A DNA stretch of 64,000 bases. Source: Takakia lepidozioides. Its lineage: Eukaryota; Streptophyta; Takakiopsida; Takakiales; Takakiaceae. Below are positions 23,064-33,790 of the stretch, piece after piece (the first letter of the stretch is position 1; every line of letters starts with the position of its first letter). The stretch covers positions 20,398,001 through 20,462,000 of the forward strand of contig CM060732.1 in NCBI GenBank assembly GCA_030704615.1. The letters run 5' to 3'. The position numbers and the translations under genes are program-made. Under the pieces are notes generated by a model that was given only the letters and a program-made list of their open reading frames with translations, did not search any database and was not told the DNA's origin.

Positions 23064-23740
23064 TCAGGACAACTCATAATCAGCAATACTCACGTTAACA
23101 ATATTTTTATCGCCGACCAATGCCCTAGATGGCTGACCATCGACAATGTCTCTAACCCGTTGGCTTAAACCTTGATATGGTGACATTGGTAATGGCATAT
23201 CCCCCTCCACACGCCTGAATCCCACCCTTGAGTCTATTTCTGAAATTTCCTTAGCAAAGACGTCTCTAGAATCAGCGTTATCGTGTACATTGTCTCCCCC
23301 CACTTCTTCAGTGGAGGAAGACAGTACAGTTGTCTCGGGATTGTCTCCTTCACCGGTATTTGGCAGGGCATGTGGATGGTGGCATTCTTCGGGTAATACC
23401 CTCCCTGCTTGTTCAGCTGGTGGATTTCTCCCATACTCAATTTGTTCTGTCTCCTCTTGCAAGAAATTGTTGACGACATCATCGTGTTGGTAATCGTCTT
23501 TGTCTTCCTCACCCCCCTCAAGTTCTTCATTTTTGTCCAACGTTTTGTTTCCGTCACTTTCTTCCTGGTTTTCCTCTGTCTCCAGATCTCTTTGTTCGTC
23601 ATCTTCATCTTCATTGTCATCGTCATCGTCATTTCCTTCGCCATTGTGCCTGTGGGTCTCATGCCCTCCCCCTGTGTCATCACCAACCTCGGTTCCTTCG
23701 CCATTCTCCGTGTGGAGAAGTGTGAAGTTTGCGGCAACCT
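23064..23740 (-). pseudogene. Acidic exon (Asp/Glu-rich protein)
   Basis: Minus-strand frame open from about 23740 to the stop at 23064. It follows an intron that ends about 23,756 (acceptor ...CGAATAAG). It encodes TGGGHETHRHNGEGNDDDDD, long Asp/Glu runs, then a folded-looking tail with SEIDSRVGFRRVEGD and SPYQGLSQRVRDIVDGQP. Because it continues by a plausible splice from the ParB-like gene upstream, it may be that gene's last exon. No family recognised. Confidence 0.4.
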
Positions 23741-23834
23741 TATTCGCGCATAATTTCTTTTTCAGGTTGTGGTTTATATCAAGTACTCGAACGTTCCTAG
23801 CCTACAAAAGATGCCAATAGTGAGTAAAAAGGAT

Positions 23835-23857
23835 GAACGAGTGATCGCACGAGGTTC
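23835..23857. repeat. GATC-centred palindrome 6
   Basis: GAACGAGTGATCGCACGAGG then TTC, inside the intron 23,930-23,756. Confidence 0.75.
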
Positions 23858-23872
23858 CAAAGTTATGTTTCG

Positions 23873-23922
23873 GAAATGGAAATGGAAAAAGAAATCGAAC
23901 TGGAAATGGAAATGGAAATGCT
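23873..23922. repeat. (GGAAAT)n microsatellite
   Basis: About seven imperfect hexamers GGAAAT/GGAAAA inside the intron between 23,930 and 23,756 of the minus-strand gene. It starts immediately after the GTAAGC donor. Confidence 0.8.
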
Positions 23923-23930
23923 TACGTGGA

Positions 23931-24791
23931 GAGCCGACGCTAGAATTACTCCTCCAAAGAGATTGACAGCCGCCCATTCCTTCGCCACAGAACAAGGACG
24001 CAATGTAGTCGCTTGCTTCTGCCCGCAATTCGTGTTCATAAGCGGCACATTCTTTCTCGAGTTCCATGAGCTCAGTATCCGGAGCCTTAATCACTGGTTT
24101 AATAGGGTTGAATATCAAGACTCCCTGCAGGTGCTCCTCGTGGGCAGCTGTTGCAGGAAATACGTAATCAAGGCACATGAGTGGCCTTGAAAATGACTTT
24201 GGCCGGCTCTTGTAAGGATTGTCAAACTCTCCATGAAGATACAACCCTTGAAGTAGAATATACTTGTTCCGACCCTCGCCAAACCTTATGTACGAAACCA
24301 GATTGGAAGAGGACCTCTGCGTCGAGAAGAAGACAAATGCATTAGGGCTCAGTTGTTGTTCGAAGAATGCATCGAAAATACTCTTGTAATTTCTTTGCAT
24401 GAAAACAACTGAGTCATCGTCACAGACTGTGTTGACAAATACCATTGCGATGTTATCAAAATCCCTCTTTCTCACAATTTTCAACTGAGTTTTGGCGTCC
24501 GTGAACCTCCGCTTCCCTCCTATGCATTGGTAATGTGACTTGAAGGTATCATTGAGGTTGCCCATTTCCTTCTCCATGTCTTCAACCCTTTTCTTGCATG
24601 AAAGCACGTATTTAATGAAAGCGTCACTCACTTTCTCGGTCATCATATTCATATTCACTTTGATTTTCATGTATTTGGCCCCTAGTTTCGATCGGAATGT
24701 CTCGAACTCCGACTTGTTGAACTTGTACATTTTCTTCACTTCGAGCCATTGTTTTTGTGTACGGCTCTGGATGCTGCTTGCTCCTGGGTCA
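23931..24791 (-). pseudogene. C-terminal part of the ParB-like gene, unknown domain
   Basis: The frame from 24739 reads KKMYKFNKSEFETFRSKLG, then KKRVEDMEKEMGNLNDTF (helical), then a globular region with RDFDNIAMVFVNTVCDDDSV, NAFVFFSTQRSSSNLVSYI and RPLMCLDYVFPATAAHEEH. It ends at a canonical GTAAGC donor near 23,930. The family is not recognised; the alternating hydrophobic strands around VFVNT and AFVFFST could be a Rossmann-like fold, which is a guess. Upstream it is separated from the ParB-like exons only by the MITE at 24,797, so both sides belong to one former gene. Confidence 0.45.
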
Positions 24792-24796
24792 ATGCA

Positions 24797-25409
24797 CGCT
24801 AGAGTGATATCATTTTGCGAAATTTTTGTATTTTTTTTGCATATTTTTTTGTATACTTTTTGCTCACATTTACTTTTATTTTAACTTTTTCTTATACTTT
24901 TTGATACTTTTGAGGTCTTAAAACATATGCTTTAGAATAGGCTACACCTTATGCACTTGAAATTATTGAATTTGAGTATGTATTCATCAACTAAAGTATC
25001 ATGTCCATTTTGGCTTTTTTTTTAGTGAAAATTTCAAGATCGGGCAGCCATAATTCCTAGAATACACATTAGATGGTCCTGAAAATTTTACACTGGTTTT
25101 GTAGGTAGGTGATCTAATACTGTACCAAGTTTCAAGCTCAACAGACCAAATTTGTAAATTTGACCTAAATTGAAGGTCTCATATTCATGGGGCGGACATC
25201 GCTACAGCTTTGCATAAAAGTATCCAAAATTCATACATGGTACAACCTATCTCAAATATACTTTGTGAAAGAGATTCCCTACATTCTCCTCTTTCCAGAA
25301 AGTATACATATGATGTATAAAAATGTAAGGGTTGCAAGTGTCCATAGCGCGAAGTTGGTATACTGGCAAAATTTCACTAAGTGGACAAAACTTTTTGAGC
25401 CACTCTAGC
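24797..25409. mobile_element. 613-bp MITE with TSD ATGCA
   Basis: Terminal inverted repeats GCTAGAGTG/CACTCTAGC (one extra C at the left end) are flanked by direct repeats ATGCA at 24792-24796 and 25410-25414. It is AT-rich and non-coding. Removing the insert and one ATGCA copy joins the exon on its right to the sequence on its left in one open frame for about 18 codons, which supports these boundaries. The transposon superfamily is not assigned. Confidence 0.7.
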
Positions 25410-27444
25410 ATGCAATGACCCTCCTGGCATCAAATCCCAATACCACCATGACATCATCAATGATAAACCGCCTGTCCTTTATTCGATCGATGTAATCGAA
25501 CAGGCAGAGAATCTTAGGGTCTTTTCCCTTGTAAGGACCACGAACACAGATCTTCAAGTCCAAAATCTTCTGTGCAACCTTCTTCATTTGGAGGGGATTC
25601 AATCCTTGGAGTTTGCAGACTACAGATTTTGTCAGCTGCGATTGTACACCCTTGTGCTTCTTTCCGTTAATGTCCAGGAGGTTTCTCTTCTCCCACTCTC
25701 TGAAAACCTCCTGCCACTTCTCCCAAACATCGTCATCGCAAAGGACCAAAGTCATGGCCTCCTTAACGCTAAGCATCTCCAATATAAGTTGTGAGGCTTG
25801 CAAAAATTCCTGGTCAACAGGAAGAGCATGTCAGGCCAACACACAACGGGTACACGCAATTCTGGTGAATGTACAACGGGATATTAAACAAAAATGGAAG
25901 TCCGAATGATTACCTTCCACTGAACGGTTTCAGATTTGGAAACGTTATCGTTGAATTTCCTGGGCTTCCCTCTCAACTAAGAGTACATCCTGGCGTGAGC
26001 AATTTTCTCCGAGAATGTTGTGTCGAATTTTTGGACTTTATTTGGGTCGTTCAGGAGCTTAAATACCTTAAGCAGTCGATTATTGCTATCTAACCAGAGG
26101 ATAATTGATGGCCATTCGGCGTAGTAGTCCCTCTGCTCCTGGTCAGTAATCTCCTCCACAAGTTCCTAATTTTGAAAGTGTTACATCAGCATAGAATTGA
26201 ACTAGAAAGGAGCACGCACGATCGCGCGTGCTTGCTTATCATGCTATGCATCTCATAGAAACAAGTCGTCGATGCATCTGATATAATCATCTAGTAGAAG
26301 CACGCGGGATCGCGCGAAAATGCTAATGAAGCAGCGCAAAGAAATATTCGAAAGAAAATTCTCATAGAAGCAGAGAAGAATATAGAAGCACGCGTGATCG
26401 CGCGAGGTAAACGTTGATGTAATATACCTTTGCAGCCATAATTGTGTGCTGGCCTCCAATGACGAAGAATTTTGAATTGTTAATATCTTTATGATGTCTT
26501 GGTTTCATCGCAGACACTTGGGTTGGCATCTGTTTATTCCTCGGCGCTAGATAGACGAGATGTTTCGTATCTAGAATTTGCAACTGGTACAGACGGGCTT
26601 TTACTTCATCCTTGTGATTAATATTCAGCGGACGATACACCATGCTTCTTGGAGCAAGTTCTATCGAGATGTCAATTGAGATTATGTGGTTGAACCCAAA
26701 AGGAAACATGTTTTGGTAGTCATTCTTCAGACTTTGATTCATCGCCTCGCACTTCACCTTGTCGAAAATCTTGCCAGCTTTTGGCTTCTTGTTGTCATTC
26801 ATAAGTACAATATCGAGCTCTTCTTTCTTTTTCTTTTTCCCGGCTGGCTGCTCCTCCTCATTCTCAATCTGAGAGGATTCCACCGTGGACTTCCGTTTTC
26901 CTTTACCCTTTGCCCCCTTCGCTGCCGCATCGTCTCGTTATTTTTTGTTGATGTTTTCCTGCGCATGGAGTACATCTTGGAAAATGCTCCAAGCTCTTAC
27001 GAATCCCTGAGCAGTCGGGGCTGCACCACCTTCAGGGAAAGTGAATCCCATCTTCACAGCTGGTTTCATCATTGCCTTGCGAACGCGACGAGATTCCAGA
27101 GAAAAGCTAAACGTCTTTTTTGCTCTACCATCCTCCAAGATGAAAACCACCATCATTGGATTCTCCACGTCGGACTCCATCTCAACATATTTAACGTAGC
27201 CATAATTAAGCTCATTCACCTCTACTCCAATCTTGAAGGAAAACTTTAGTTGGTGGTCAGGGGGTACACCCACAGGATTTATTCCCCACTCGGAGATCGC
27301 CTGGTTAAGAATATACAAAGCTACGTGGTCTATGCTGAAGTTTGGTGATTTTGGTGAGATGAACTCCCCACATATCTCCTTGCATATGCCAACCAGGCAA
27401 TCTGGAGGTATGTTTGACTGGCCACTGAACATGAAACATAACAT
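25410..27444 (-). pseudogene. Multi-exon gene with ParB/DGQHR-like motif
   Basis: Minus-strand exons: 27444 (or further upstream) to 26428, then a GTATAT donor; 26165-25912, then a GTAATC donor; about 25814 to 25410. The first exon has a globular part (FSIDHVALYILNQAISEWGI, LKFSFKIGVEVNELNYGYV), a Lys/Glu-rich linker, then NSKFFVIGGQHTIMAAK. The latter resembles the ParB/Spo0J nuclease-fold motif and the DGQHR motif of DndB-like proteins. The next exon continues with EWPSIILWLDSNNRLLKV and FSEKIAHARMYS, as in ParB-like proteins. In-frame TAA at 26938 and TAG at 25977 make it a pseudogene. The intron 26,427-26,166 holds three GCGATCGC palindromes. The role is unknown; a DNA-binding or nuclease role is inference. 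Confidence 0.5.
26211..26404. repeat. Three GATC-centred palindromes in one intron
   Basis: Copies at 26211-26232 (AGCACGCACGATCGCGCGTG then CT), 26297-26316 and 26385-26404 (GAAGCACGCGTGATCGCGCG), all in the intron between the ParB-like exons. Confidence 0.85.
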
Positions 27445-27889
27445 TATGTTATCGGGATTATATATGTCAAGGCATTATTTCAAGATTGAGAGGAAAGACC
27501 AAAATTTGAAACAAAACATAATGTAATGGATATCAGGCCAACATACAAATGGGAATCCCTCTTGGAATAAATGGAATTAAAAAACACTAACTTACAATTG
27601 AGTGGAATACGGGACATTCAAATGTGACTGCAACATGAAATAAATGGTTTGGAATAAATCAAAGTTACAATTAAGCTGGAAATCTCAAAAGGTGCAGATC
27701 AATTAATTGGTTTCATAAATAATCAAGAATACTTTATTATTCAACAGTGAAGAACGAAAAATGATCCATCGTTGGCATTTAAATCTACTGTCATATATGT
27801 CTGTCTAACACTGAGATGAACGACTATATCATGGTGATTCAGCACACCCCCAGTGAATCTCTTGAAAACTTCTTGGGTACCCTGAAAGT

Positions 27890-28584
27890 TATCCTACTGA
27901 TTATAGTGGGTAGTCGGTGGAACCACATAGAGATTCTGAACTGGTGGTATTGTACTCCGGTGTGCCCGTGCAGAATCTTTCTATTTCTGATGATTCCGAA
28001 TGGTTGGAACTTATAGTTGACGTAGGTGTGTATTGTGCCAAAAATGAGGCCAATGCAGGCGACCCGGGTCTGAGGTGGCTAAAGTATCCTATTGATGAGT
28101 ACTCTGGGGATCCGGGAGTATACTTTGGCGATGAGGGAGTGTACTCTGGGGTTGAGGGTGTGTACTATGGGGAAACGGGAGTATACTCCGGGGATTCGGG
28201 TATATACTCTGGGGAATCTGGTGTATACGCAGGGTACCCAGCGCAAAATTCCGCCGATACTTCAGCTACAGGATCTCCAAAAGATCCCCCACAATATTGT
28301 TCTAGAAAAGATCTTAAAGCTGCTGACCCGGGAGGAACGTCGCAAAAATATCCTATTGGTGAATAATTGTCCTGATCGTCTGATTCAGGAGAATAGCTAT
28401 CAGGCTCCTTTGTGGATGGAATTGTAGAAACTGGAGATAATCGATCATAAACTTGAAGTCCTTTGGAAGGACCCGTCATAATAACCGCAGCTCCGCATTC
28501 ACCTTGTGAGGAGGGTGAAAGCGTTGTCTTGTGCCCGGTATGTTCCATCTCCTTCTCCTCCTTCATCGAACACGAATCCACCAC
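27890..28584 (-). pseudogene. Protein with RNA polymerase II CTD-like heptad array
   Basis: A minus-strand frame open from about 28584 to a stop near 27,896, broken once by TAG at 28165-28167. The centre (about 28227-28100) is six consecutive heptads Y-[TI]-P-x-[ST]-P-[EK], for example YTPDSPE and YTPSSPK, compared with the Pol II CTD consensus YSPTSPS. The array is bracketed by two copies of a module: YSPIGYFCDVPPGSAALRSF before it and YSSIGYFSHLRPGSPALASF after it. The acidic residue at heptad position 7 argues against the host RPB1 gene. An acceptor-like TTCCAG precedes the frame. Caution: the plus strand also has a clean 149-codon ORF (27917-28366) reading G-V-Y-S-G-D-S heptads; I prefer minus because all neighbours are minus and the frame is longer. 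Confidence 0.5.
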
Positions 28585-28645
28585 ACTGGAACAATCATCA
28601 AGAACTCGTGCTCAGTTATAGACTGTACAGAATGAGACACGCGAA

Positions 28646-28663
28646 GAACGTGCGATCACGCGT
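28646..28663. repeat. GATC-centred palindrome 10
   Basis: GAACGTGCGATCACGCGT, upstream of the heptad-array exon. Confidence 0.65.
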
Positions 28664-28689
28664 ATTTGGTCCACAGTTTTCCCTCCAAT

Positions 28690-29199
28690 AACGTAAAATC
28701 CGATTTTAAGCAGCAACGAGGTTGCTAAGCATGGCAAACAAAATCTCTATCCATGACTTTGTTCTTTCTGTCATAGAAGAGTATCCTGACATTTGTGATG
28801 CCAAGAAAATTCTTCTAAGGCGTAGGAACTTCAGAATCACGCGCAATCGTGCGTTATTGAGTTGAGGAACAGATGAACTAAATTCATCCCACTGGGAGAA
28901 GTCTACCGGAAGGACTATTAAAGGACATTGAGAACATTGAGGATTATCTAGATGGGAGTCGCCGTAATTTATATTTAGAATAAGAATGAAACGAAGAAGT
29001 CATACTACAACACATCTATATTCCAAATGTACGAATCAACCCATCATGACAAGCATTGACATAGCTCACACATTCTGGGACATATTTACAGTTTACTACA
29101 TATCAAGTTAACCACAAGATTTTTTTTACATCGCGAGTGTTAGATAATGTCTTGTGGTTTACATGACAAGAATCAAAATGCATTTCGAGAGTCTAGTCA
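28690..29199. other. No gene seen; hairpin
   Basis: Non-coding. AACCACAAGA at about 29110 and TCTTGTGGTT at about 29151 form a 10-bp hairpin. Two degenerate GCGATCGC palindromes flank (28646, 28838). Confidence 0.45.
28838..28853. repeat. Palindrome 11, degenerate core
   Basis: CACGCGCAATCGTGCG; the central GATC reads AATC. Confidence 0.6.
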
Positions 29200-29259
29200 A
29201 GAGAAATCATTTGGGTTTTTGTCGCTTCACGTAGGAGTGGCCTTATTAATGTAAGAACA

Positions 29260-29279
29260 GAAGCACGCGCGATCGCGTG
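29260..29279. repeat. GATC-centred palindrome 12
   Basis: GAAGCACGCGCGATCGCGTG, in repeat unit A. Confidence 0.8.
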
Positions 29280-29591
29280 ATGTTCATTTGTTTCTAGAAC
29301 ATCCATATTCTGATAACTTGTTCTTTGTGCAAGGCTAGTCTTGTGGTCCACCCTGAACACCTCCTCCCATCATACATAAGAGTGACCATGCCACCACATA
29401 CATGAACTATCATACTCTGTGTTCACGGCAAGACTGATAAAGTGCGACGCAAGATTTTAGTTGACATTGTATGATGTGAACTAATGTCTTGCGTATCACT
29501 TTACAGTTTTGAGGATGTACTCATATGTGTTTAGCTAATCATCTGGGTATCAATAGTGTTGATGTTGGTCCCACGAATAGAAGTACCAAAT

Positions 29592-29617
29592 GAAGCGCGC
29601 GTGATAAAGCGTGCTTC
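29592..29617. repeat. Palindrome 13, decayed
   Basis: GAAGC...GCTTC arms kept, core changed to GTGATAAAGC; first B unit. Confidence 0.7.
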
Positions 29618-30021
29618 TTCAGACCATTCTTTCACATCACATCTCCACTGTCTAATCTCAAACATCAAATGACATAATTGATGAACAACCTAATCAAGTA
29701 ATATTACACACTGACCCAGACCTTTGGATCGATACTCGGCTAGTATTGTATTGTCTTGTGGTCCACACTGAACACCTCCTCCCATCATACATAAGAGTGA
29801 CCATGTCAGCAGTACATCCAAGAATTATCATACTATATGTGCATGGCAAGACTGATAAAGTGCGTCGCAAGATTTTAGTTGACATTGTATGATGTGAACT
29901 AATGTCTTGCGAATCACTTTACAGTTTTGAGGATGCACTCATAGATGTCCTCATCTGTGTCTAGCTAATCATCTGGGTATCAATAGTGATGTTGTTGGAC
30001 CCACGAATAGAAGTACCAAAT

Positions 30022-30047
30022 GAAGCACGCGCGATCGCGCGTGCTTC
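30022..30047. repeat. GATC-centred palindrome 14 (26 bp, perfect)
   Basis: Perfect 26-bp palindrome, each half being GAAGCACGCGCGA or its complement; second B unit. The longest perfect copy seen. Confidence 0.9.
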
Positions 30048-30237
30048 TTCCATCCATTCTTTCACGTATAATCTTCACTAAATAATCTCATAAATTAAAC
30101 GACACAATCAATGAACAACCTAATCGATGTTGACGACAAGTAATATTACTAACTATTGTGGGAAGTCAGAAAGTGGGAAAACATTTGGGTTTTTGTCACT
30201 TCACTTAGTAGTGGTCTTATTAATGTAGGAACAGAAA

Positions 30238-30253
30238 CACGCGCGATTGCGCG
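30238..30253. repeat. Palindrome 15
   Basis: CACGCGCGATTGCGCG, in repeat A' just before retrotransposon 2. Confidence 0.7.
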
Positions 30254-30287
30254 ATGTTCATTTGTTTCTATAACATCCATATTCTGA

Positions 30288-31764
30288 TGTGTCAAGTTAT
30301 TTCACCACTAGTGTGAAACTAGCAAGGAAATATGTAGCTTTTACATATTGATATTTGGGATTGGCCCAAGTGTCAATCCAGGGATCAAGGCAGATTTAGG
30401 CCCTGGAGTGGTTATCTTCACGGCAAGCGCGAGAGGCTCATCTTTCTCGAGTTGAGCCTCACTACGCCTAGCTATGGCGCCGTAGTGTGGATTCCCCATG
30501 GCGTGGGTGCACTTGGCTTGACTTGTATTTGAGTGATGAGTTTATATATGCATGAGTTTATGCTTCAGCTTTGTGAGCTCGCATGAGCTTGTGCTTGTAT
30601 TCTTCTTCTTTATCACTCGAGAAAGATGAGCTCGTATCTGTGAGTGCCAGATACGAGTTAGTTGTAGCACTTGTGGTTTTCGCTTGAGAATGAGAGAAAC
30701 CAGGTTGTTATGCAAAGAGCATCGTGGAGCTCTTGGTTGTTAGGAGCGGAGGCGATGTGGGTTACGAGGTGGTAGACCTTGGCATTTGATCTTCAGTTTC
30801 AGAGATGAAAGCACCATGCTGCAGGTAATTCCAGAGCACCTTGATGGTTTCAGATTATATACATGCATAAGCAAGCACAATTAGGAAGAGGATCAGTCAA
30901 GAGCGGGTTATAGTGGCTCTGGCGGCGAATCTAAGAACTGGCCTTGGGAATACGAGCTTCCATGGTGCGGAAGAGTAAAAGATCAAGCGAGAGGGCTGAT
31001 TTGGCTTTGGGGCAAATCATTGCACTTTGTGGAGTATGTTGAGATTGTGTCGCGGCCCTTTGCCTTGAGGGCAGGGGGTCGGGACACAAGAGGGGCTGCC
31101 CCTGTGGTGGGGGTAGTGGCAACAATAGGTACGGGGGCTGAAACACCCTTGAGTGCCCAAGGCACTCAAGGAGGCGGAGGCGCTCACTAGGTGGAGCCCC
31201 GCACACCGGGTTACGGTAGGGGTGGTTCCACGAGGGGTGGTGGTAGCTTAGTGGGTCTTAGTGGGGGTGGCATAGGACTCACCATAGGGCGGAGACCTTG
31301 TGGTGGGAGTCGTGGGGAGTCTTGGGACTCATCACGGTCCAATGGGGCCGTGGTGGGTGGGCCAAGACTCACCGCGACTCACCACCAGGAATGGAGGGTT
31401 TTCGTGGTGGTTCGCCATAAAATGACTGGGTTGTTTGTGAAACCCCCGCGGACAGTCACAGAAGTATATATAGGGAGTAGTAACCCCGAGAACGGTGCAA
31501 GCCCGTTGGTGACCAAAAACTAGTGAGTAAGCGTGCGAGCCGGAAGCGACCAAGGTGTGGGGAGCTGTTCCGGACTGCCAACAACCAAAGGGAATTTCCA
31601 CTAGGCCCAAAATTGAGCGAGGGTCTGGTGGAGGGGTAAAGGGGGACCGTTATGTCCCGGTGAGCAACCGAGTTGGCCCGGCGGCCAGTTTGGGAGTTAG
31701 GCGCGCGCATCAAAGTGAGTAACTATGACCTGAAGGGGAGCTTACCGAAGTGAGGTGCACGACA
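30288..31764 (+). repeat. Presumed 5' LTR of retrotransposon 2
   Basis: Starts TGTGTCAAGTTATTTCACC and ends GCACGACA two bases before the primer site. The second half is G-rich (31,190-31,350). The start is inferred from the break in repeat A' and the TG terminus, since no second LTR is available for comparison. Confidence 0.65.
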
Positions 31765-31766
31765 CT

Positions 31767-31778
31767 TGGTATCAGAGC
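31767..31778 (+). other. Primer-binding site (initiator Met tRNA)
   Basis: TGGTATCAGAGC, the exact plant LTR-element site complementary to initiator methionine tRNA. Confidence 0.9.
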
Positions 31779-31894
31779 TAAGAGTTCAGTACGCGATCGT
31801 CCTTGAGATCGGCCTCATTATGGGGTCGGGCAAGCCAAAGTAAAAGCGGAACGGCCCGAAAGATGATGATCCTGGTGAGCCCGGTAGGGGCGAT

Positions 31895-33790
31895 GTGTCA
31901 CCAAAGCGACAATTGGAAGAGGCGATTCATGCTTCTGAAAGCAAGGCCGCTCAAGAATGGGTGGAATTTTGGGAGTCGGAGCCCAAGGACTTCCCGGAGG
32001 CTCCGCCAGACCAACAGATGCCTCCCATGCCAGCAGCCTTTTGGGAAGGGTTGTTGGCGCAGTTTGGCGGGACGTTGAAAGACGTGTTGAAGACGGCTAA
32101 TGCCACTTCCACTAAGGCAAAGTTTAAGGTGAAGCCTAAGGAACCCGACACCTTCAAGGGCGTCCGAAATCGGAAGGCACTCAACACGTGGCTCTTGGAG
32201 CTAGAGCAGTACTTCCGGGCGGCCAAGTTGAGTGACGAGGATCGGGTGGAAGTGGCTCCCACCTATTTGAGGGGCTATGCTCAACAATGGTGGCAGAAAC
32301 GCCTTCATGACCAAGGTCCAAACCCATAAACCTTGAGCTGGAGTGGGTTCAAGGAACTTATGAAACAGTTTGTGCCCCTCAACGCGTCCTGGCTCGCCCG
32401 GGACAAGATGAGGAATTTGAAGCAAACGGATGACATTCGGGGATATGTTCAGGCTTTCAATGTGCTGTTGCTCGAAGTCGCAGATATGGAAGAACCAGAA
32501 ATGGTCTTCAACTTTGTGGCGGGACTGGCCCCATGGGCCAGGCGGAAGTTGGAGGAGAAGCCACTTATTTTTATTCGGTTCCCACAGGGAGGAAATGTTA
32601 TTGGTATACCATCAGCATGAGGCCTCTCCAGGGCGCAGCGCAGGCACTAGCCTGAGCATTTTTTCGCTGCGCCCTTCTTCTATCTCATTCAGAGATGAAG
32701 TTTACCTTTATATTTCGAAGGAGAGGTGGATAGAATAGATAATTCTAAGAAACCCTCAGAAGCATTGGGGGGACACCCCACAGGGAAGCCACCTGTTCCC
32801 GCTATTGACGAACATCCACTTCCACACATTGCACTGCTGGGTCTTTGTGTGTGATGGCGTGAATATTCGTAAGTGCCTCGAGGGCTTGACTCTGGAACAA
32901 AAGCTTATTGTTCTGGCTAGAGCCATCGGCGAAGAGAACCAGGGACCAAGTTGCTTGGCCTCGGGGCCGCAGGCCACATGAGGCGTAGCTTCAGATATTC
33001 GGAAAAGAGAGAAAGAAAAAATATTTTTTATTGGCTACCACCCTCCACGCCGCGGCGGGAAGATGAATCATTTGTCATGATCTAGGGCGCAGGCTTTTCC
33101 TGCTCCCATGTGCTTTGCCAGGCCCGGCCCGTCGGGAGAGAAGTAAGTGGGTAAACGGAGAAGAGAATCAATCATCTCTTTTATGAGCTTTTCCGTTTAG
33201 GGACGAATATAATCGAGCGCATGGCGCTGGGGTCAAAGATCCCCAGGTGAAGCGCCAAGGCTTCCGGGCTAAAATAGGATCACCGTTGGATACTTTAAAA
33301 CGAGGAATATTGACTCTAGATTTTGTATTTCCTAAAATGAGCACCCCAGGGCCGAACGATTCGTACGTTCGAGCCCTTCACTCGCCACCAAGAGCATACG
33401 CATGGAAAAACTGATAGAGAAACAGGGGGGTAGACTTTGAATGAGGCAATTGAAAGGGCTGAATGTTTCTCAGATGTCCCTAGGGGCGAAAGACAAGGCC
33501 GTATGGAGCTGAACCACAAGAAGACCCAGTGGGAGGGTGACTCCTTCCGACCGGAAAAGAAGTGGGATAGGCCACACGGCGACAATGGCACATGGAAATC
33601 GAAGGGATGGCCTTCACACGTCAAAGCGGCACTCGGTGCCCCGAAAAGAAATCAGGTGCGGTGGCTTATGGCGGACAGAAGACGACCTTTGATGGAGTGT
33701 GTTTTAATTGTGGGGAGCCCGGGCACATGGCCAAGAAGTGTGCAAAACCCCGACAATTGAACATGACTCGGGCGACCACGGAGCTGTCCG
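31895..33790 (+). pseudogene. Gag of retrotransposon 2, split by an insert
   Basis: The N-terminal part (31895-32570) has the retrotrans_gag pattern: KEPDTFKGVRNRKALNTWL, LELEQYFRAAKLSDEDRV, AQQWWQKRL, then after a stop QFVPLNASWLARDKMRNLKQ. The C-terminal part (about 33434-33790) has NEAIERAECFSDV and a CCHC knuckle CFNCGEPGHMAKKC. The two parts are separated by about 860 bp of unrelated DNA. Confidence 0.8.
32570..33432. other. Foreign insert inside Gag, origin unknown
   Basis: Sequence unlike the retroelement on both sides, with GC-rich hairpin-prone stretches (GGGCGCAGCGC ... GCTGCGCCC at 32629-32671) and short broken frames. No terminal repeats or target duplication recognised. The style (mixed frames, hairpins, no TE termini) reminds me of plant mitochondrial DNA, but I recognise no gene in it. 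Confidence 0.4.

Larger units (their letters stand above)
29200..30287. repeat. A-B-B-A' direct repeat cluster
   Basis: Unit B (about 29,335-29,710) is repeated at about 29,755-30,160 with high identity over some 370 bp. Unit A (about 29,203-29,322) recurs as A' (30,180-30,288). Each unit carries one GCGATCGC palindrome. Each B copy also holds an imperfect inverted repeat, CTGATAAAGTGC.../...CACTTTACAG. A' is cut by LTR retrotransposon 2. No coding potential seen. Confidence 0.75.

Noticed and set aside
28100-28230. The heptad array as the C-terminal domain of the host RPB1 gene.
   Set aside because: No RPB1 sequence lies upstream, heptads have Glu/Lys at position 7 and Thr at 2, and the array is bracketed by an unrelated duplicated module.
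30022-30047. GCGATCGC as the cyanobacterial HIP1 motif, implying bacterial DNA.
   Set aside because: The surroundings have spliceosomal introns and eukaryotic retrotransposons, and the palindromes extend well beyond the HIP1 octamer. The resemblance is coincidental.
29200-30287. A CRISPR-like array, because palindromic repeats recur.
   Set aside because: Spacing is irregular, repeats are not uniform in length, and the sequence is eukaryotic.
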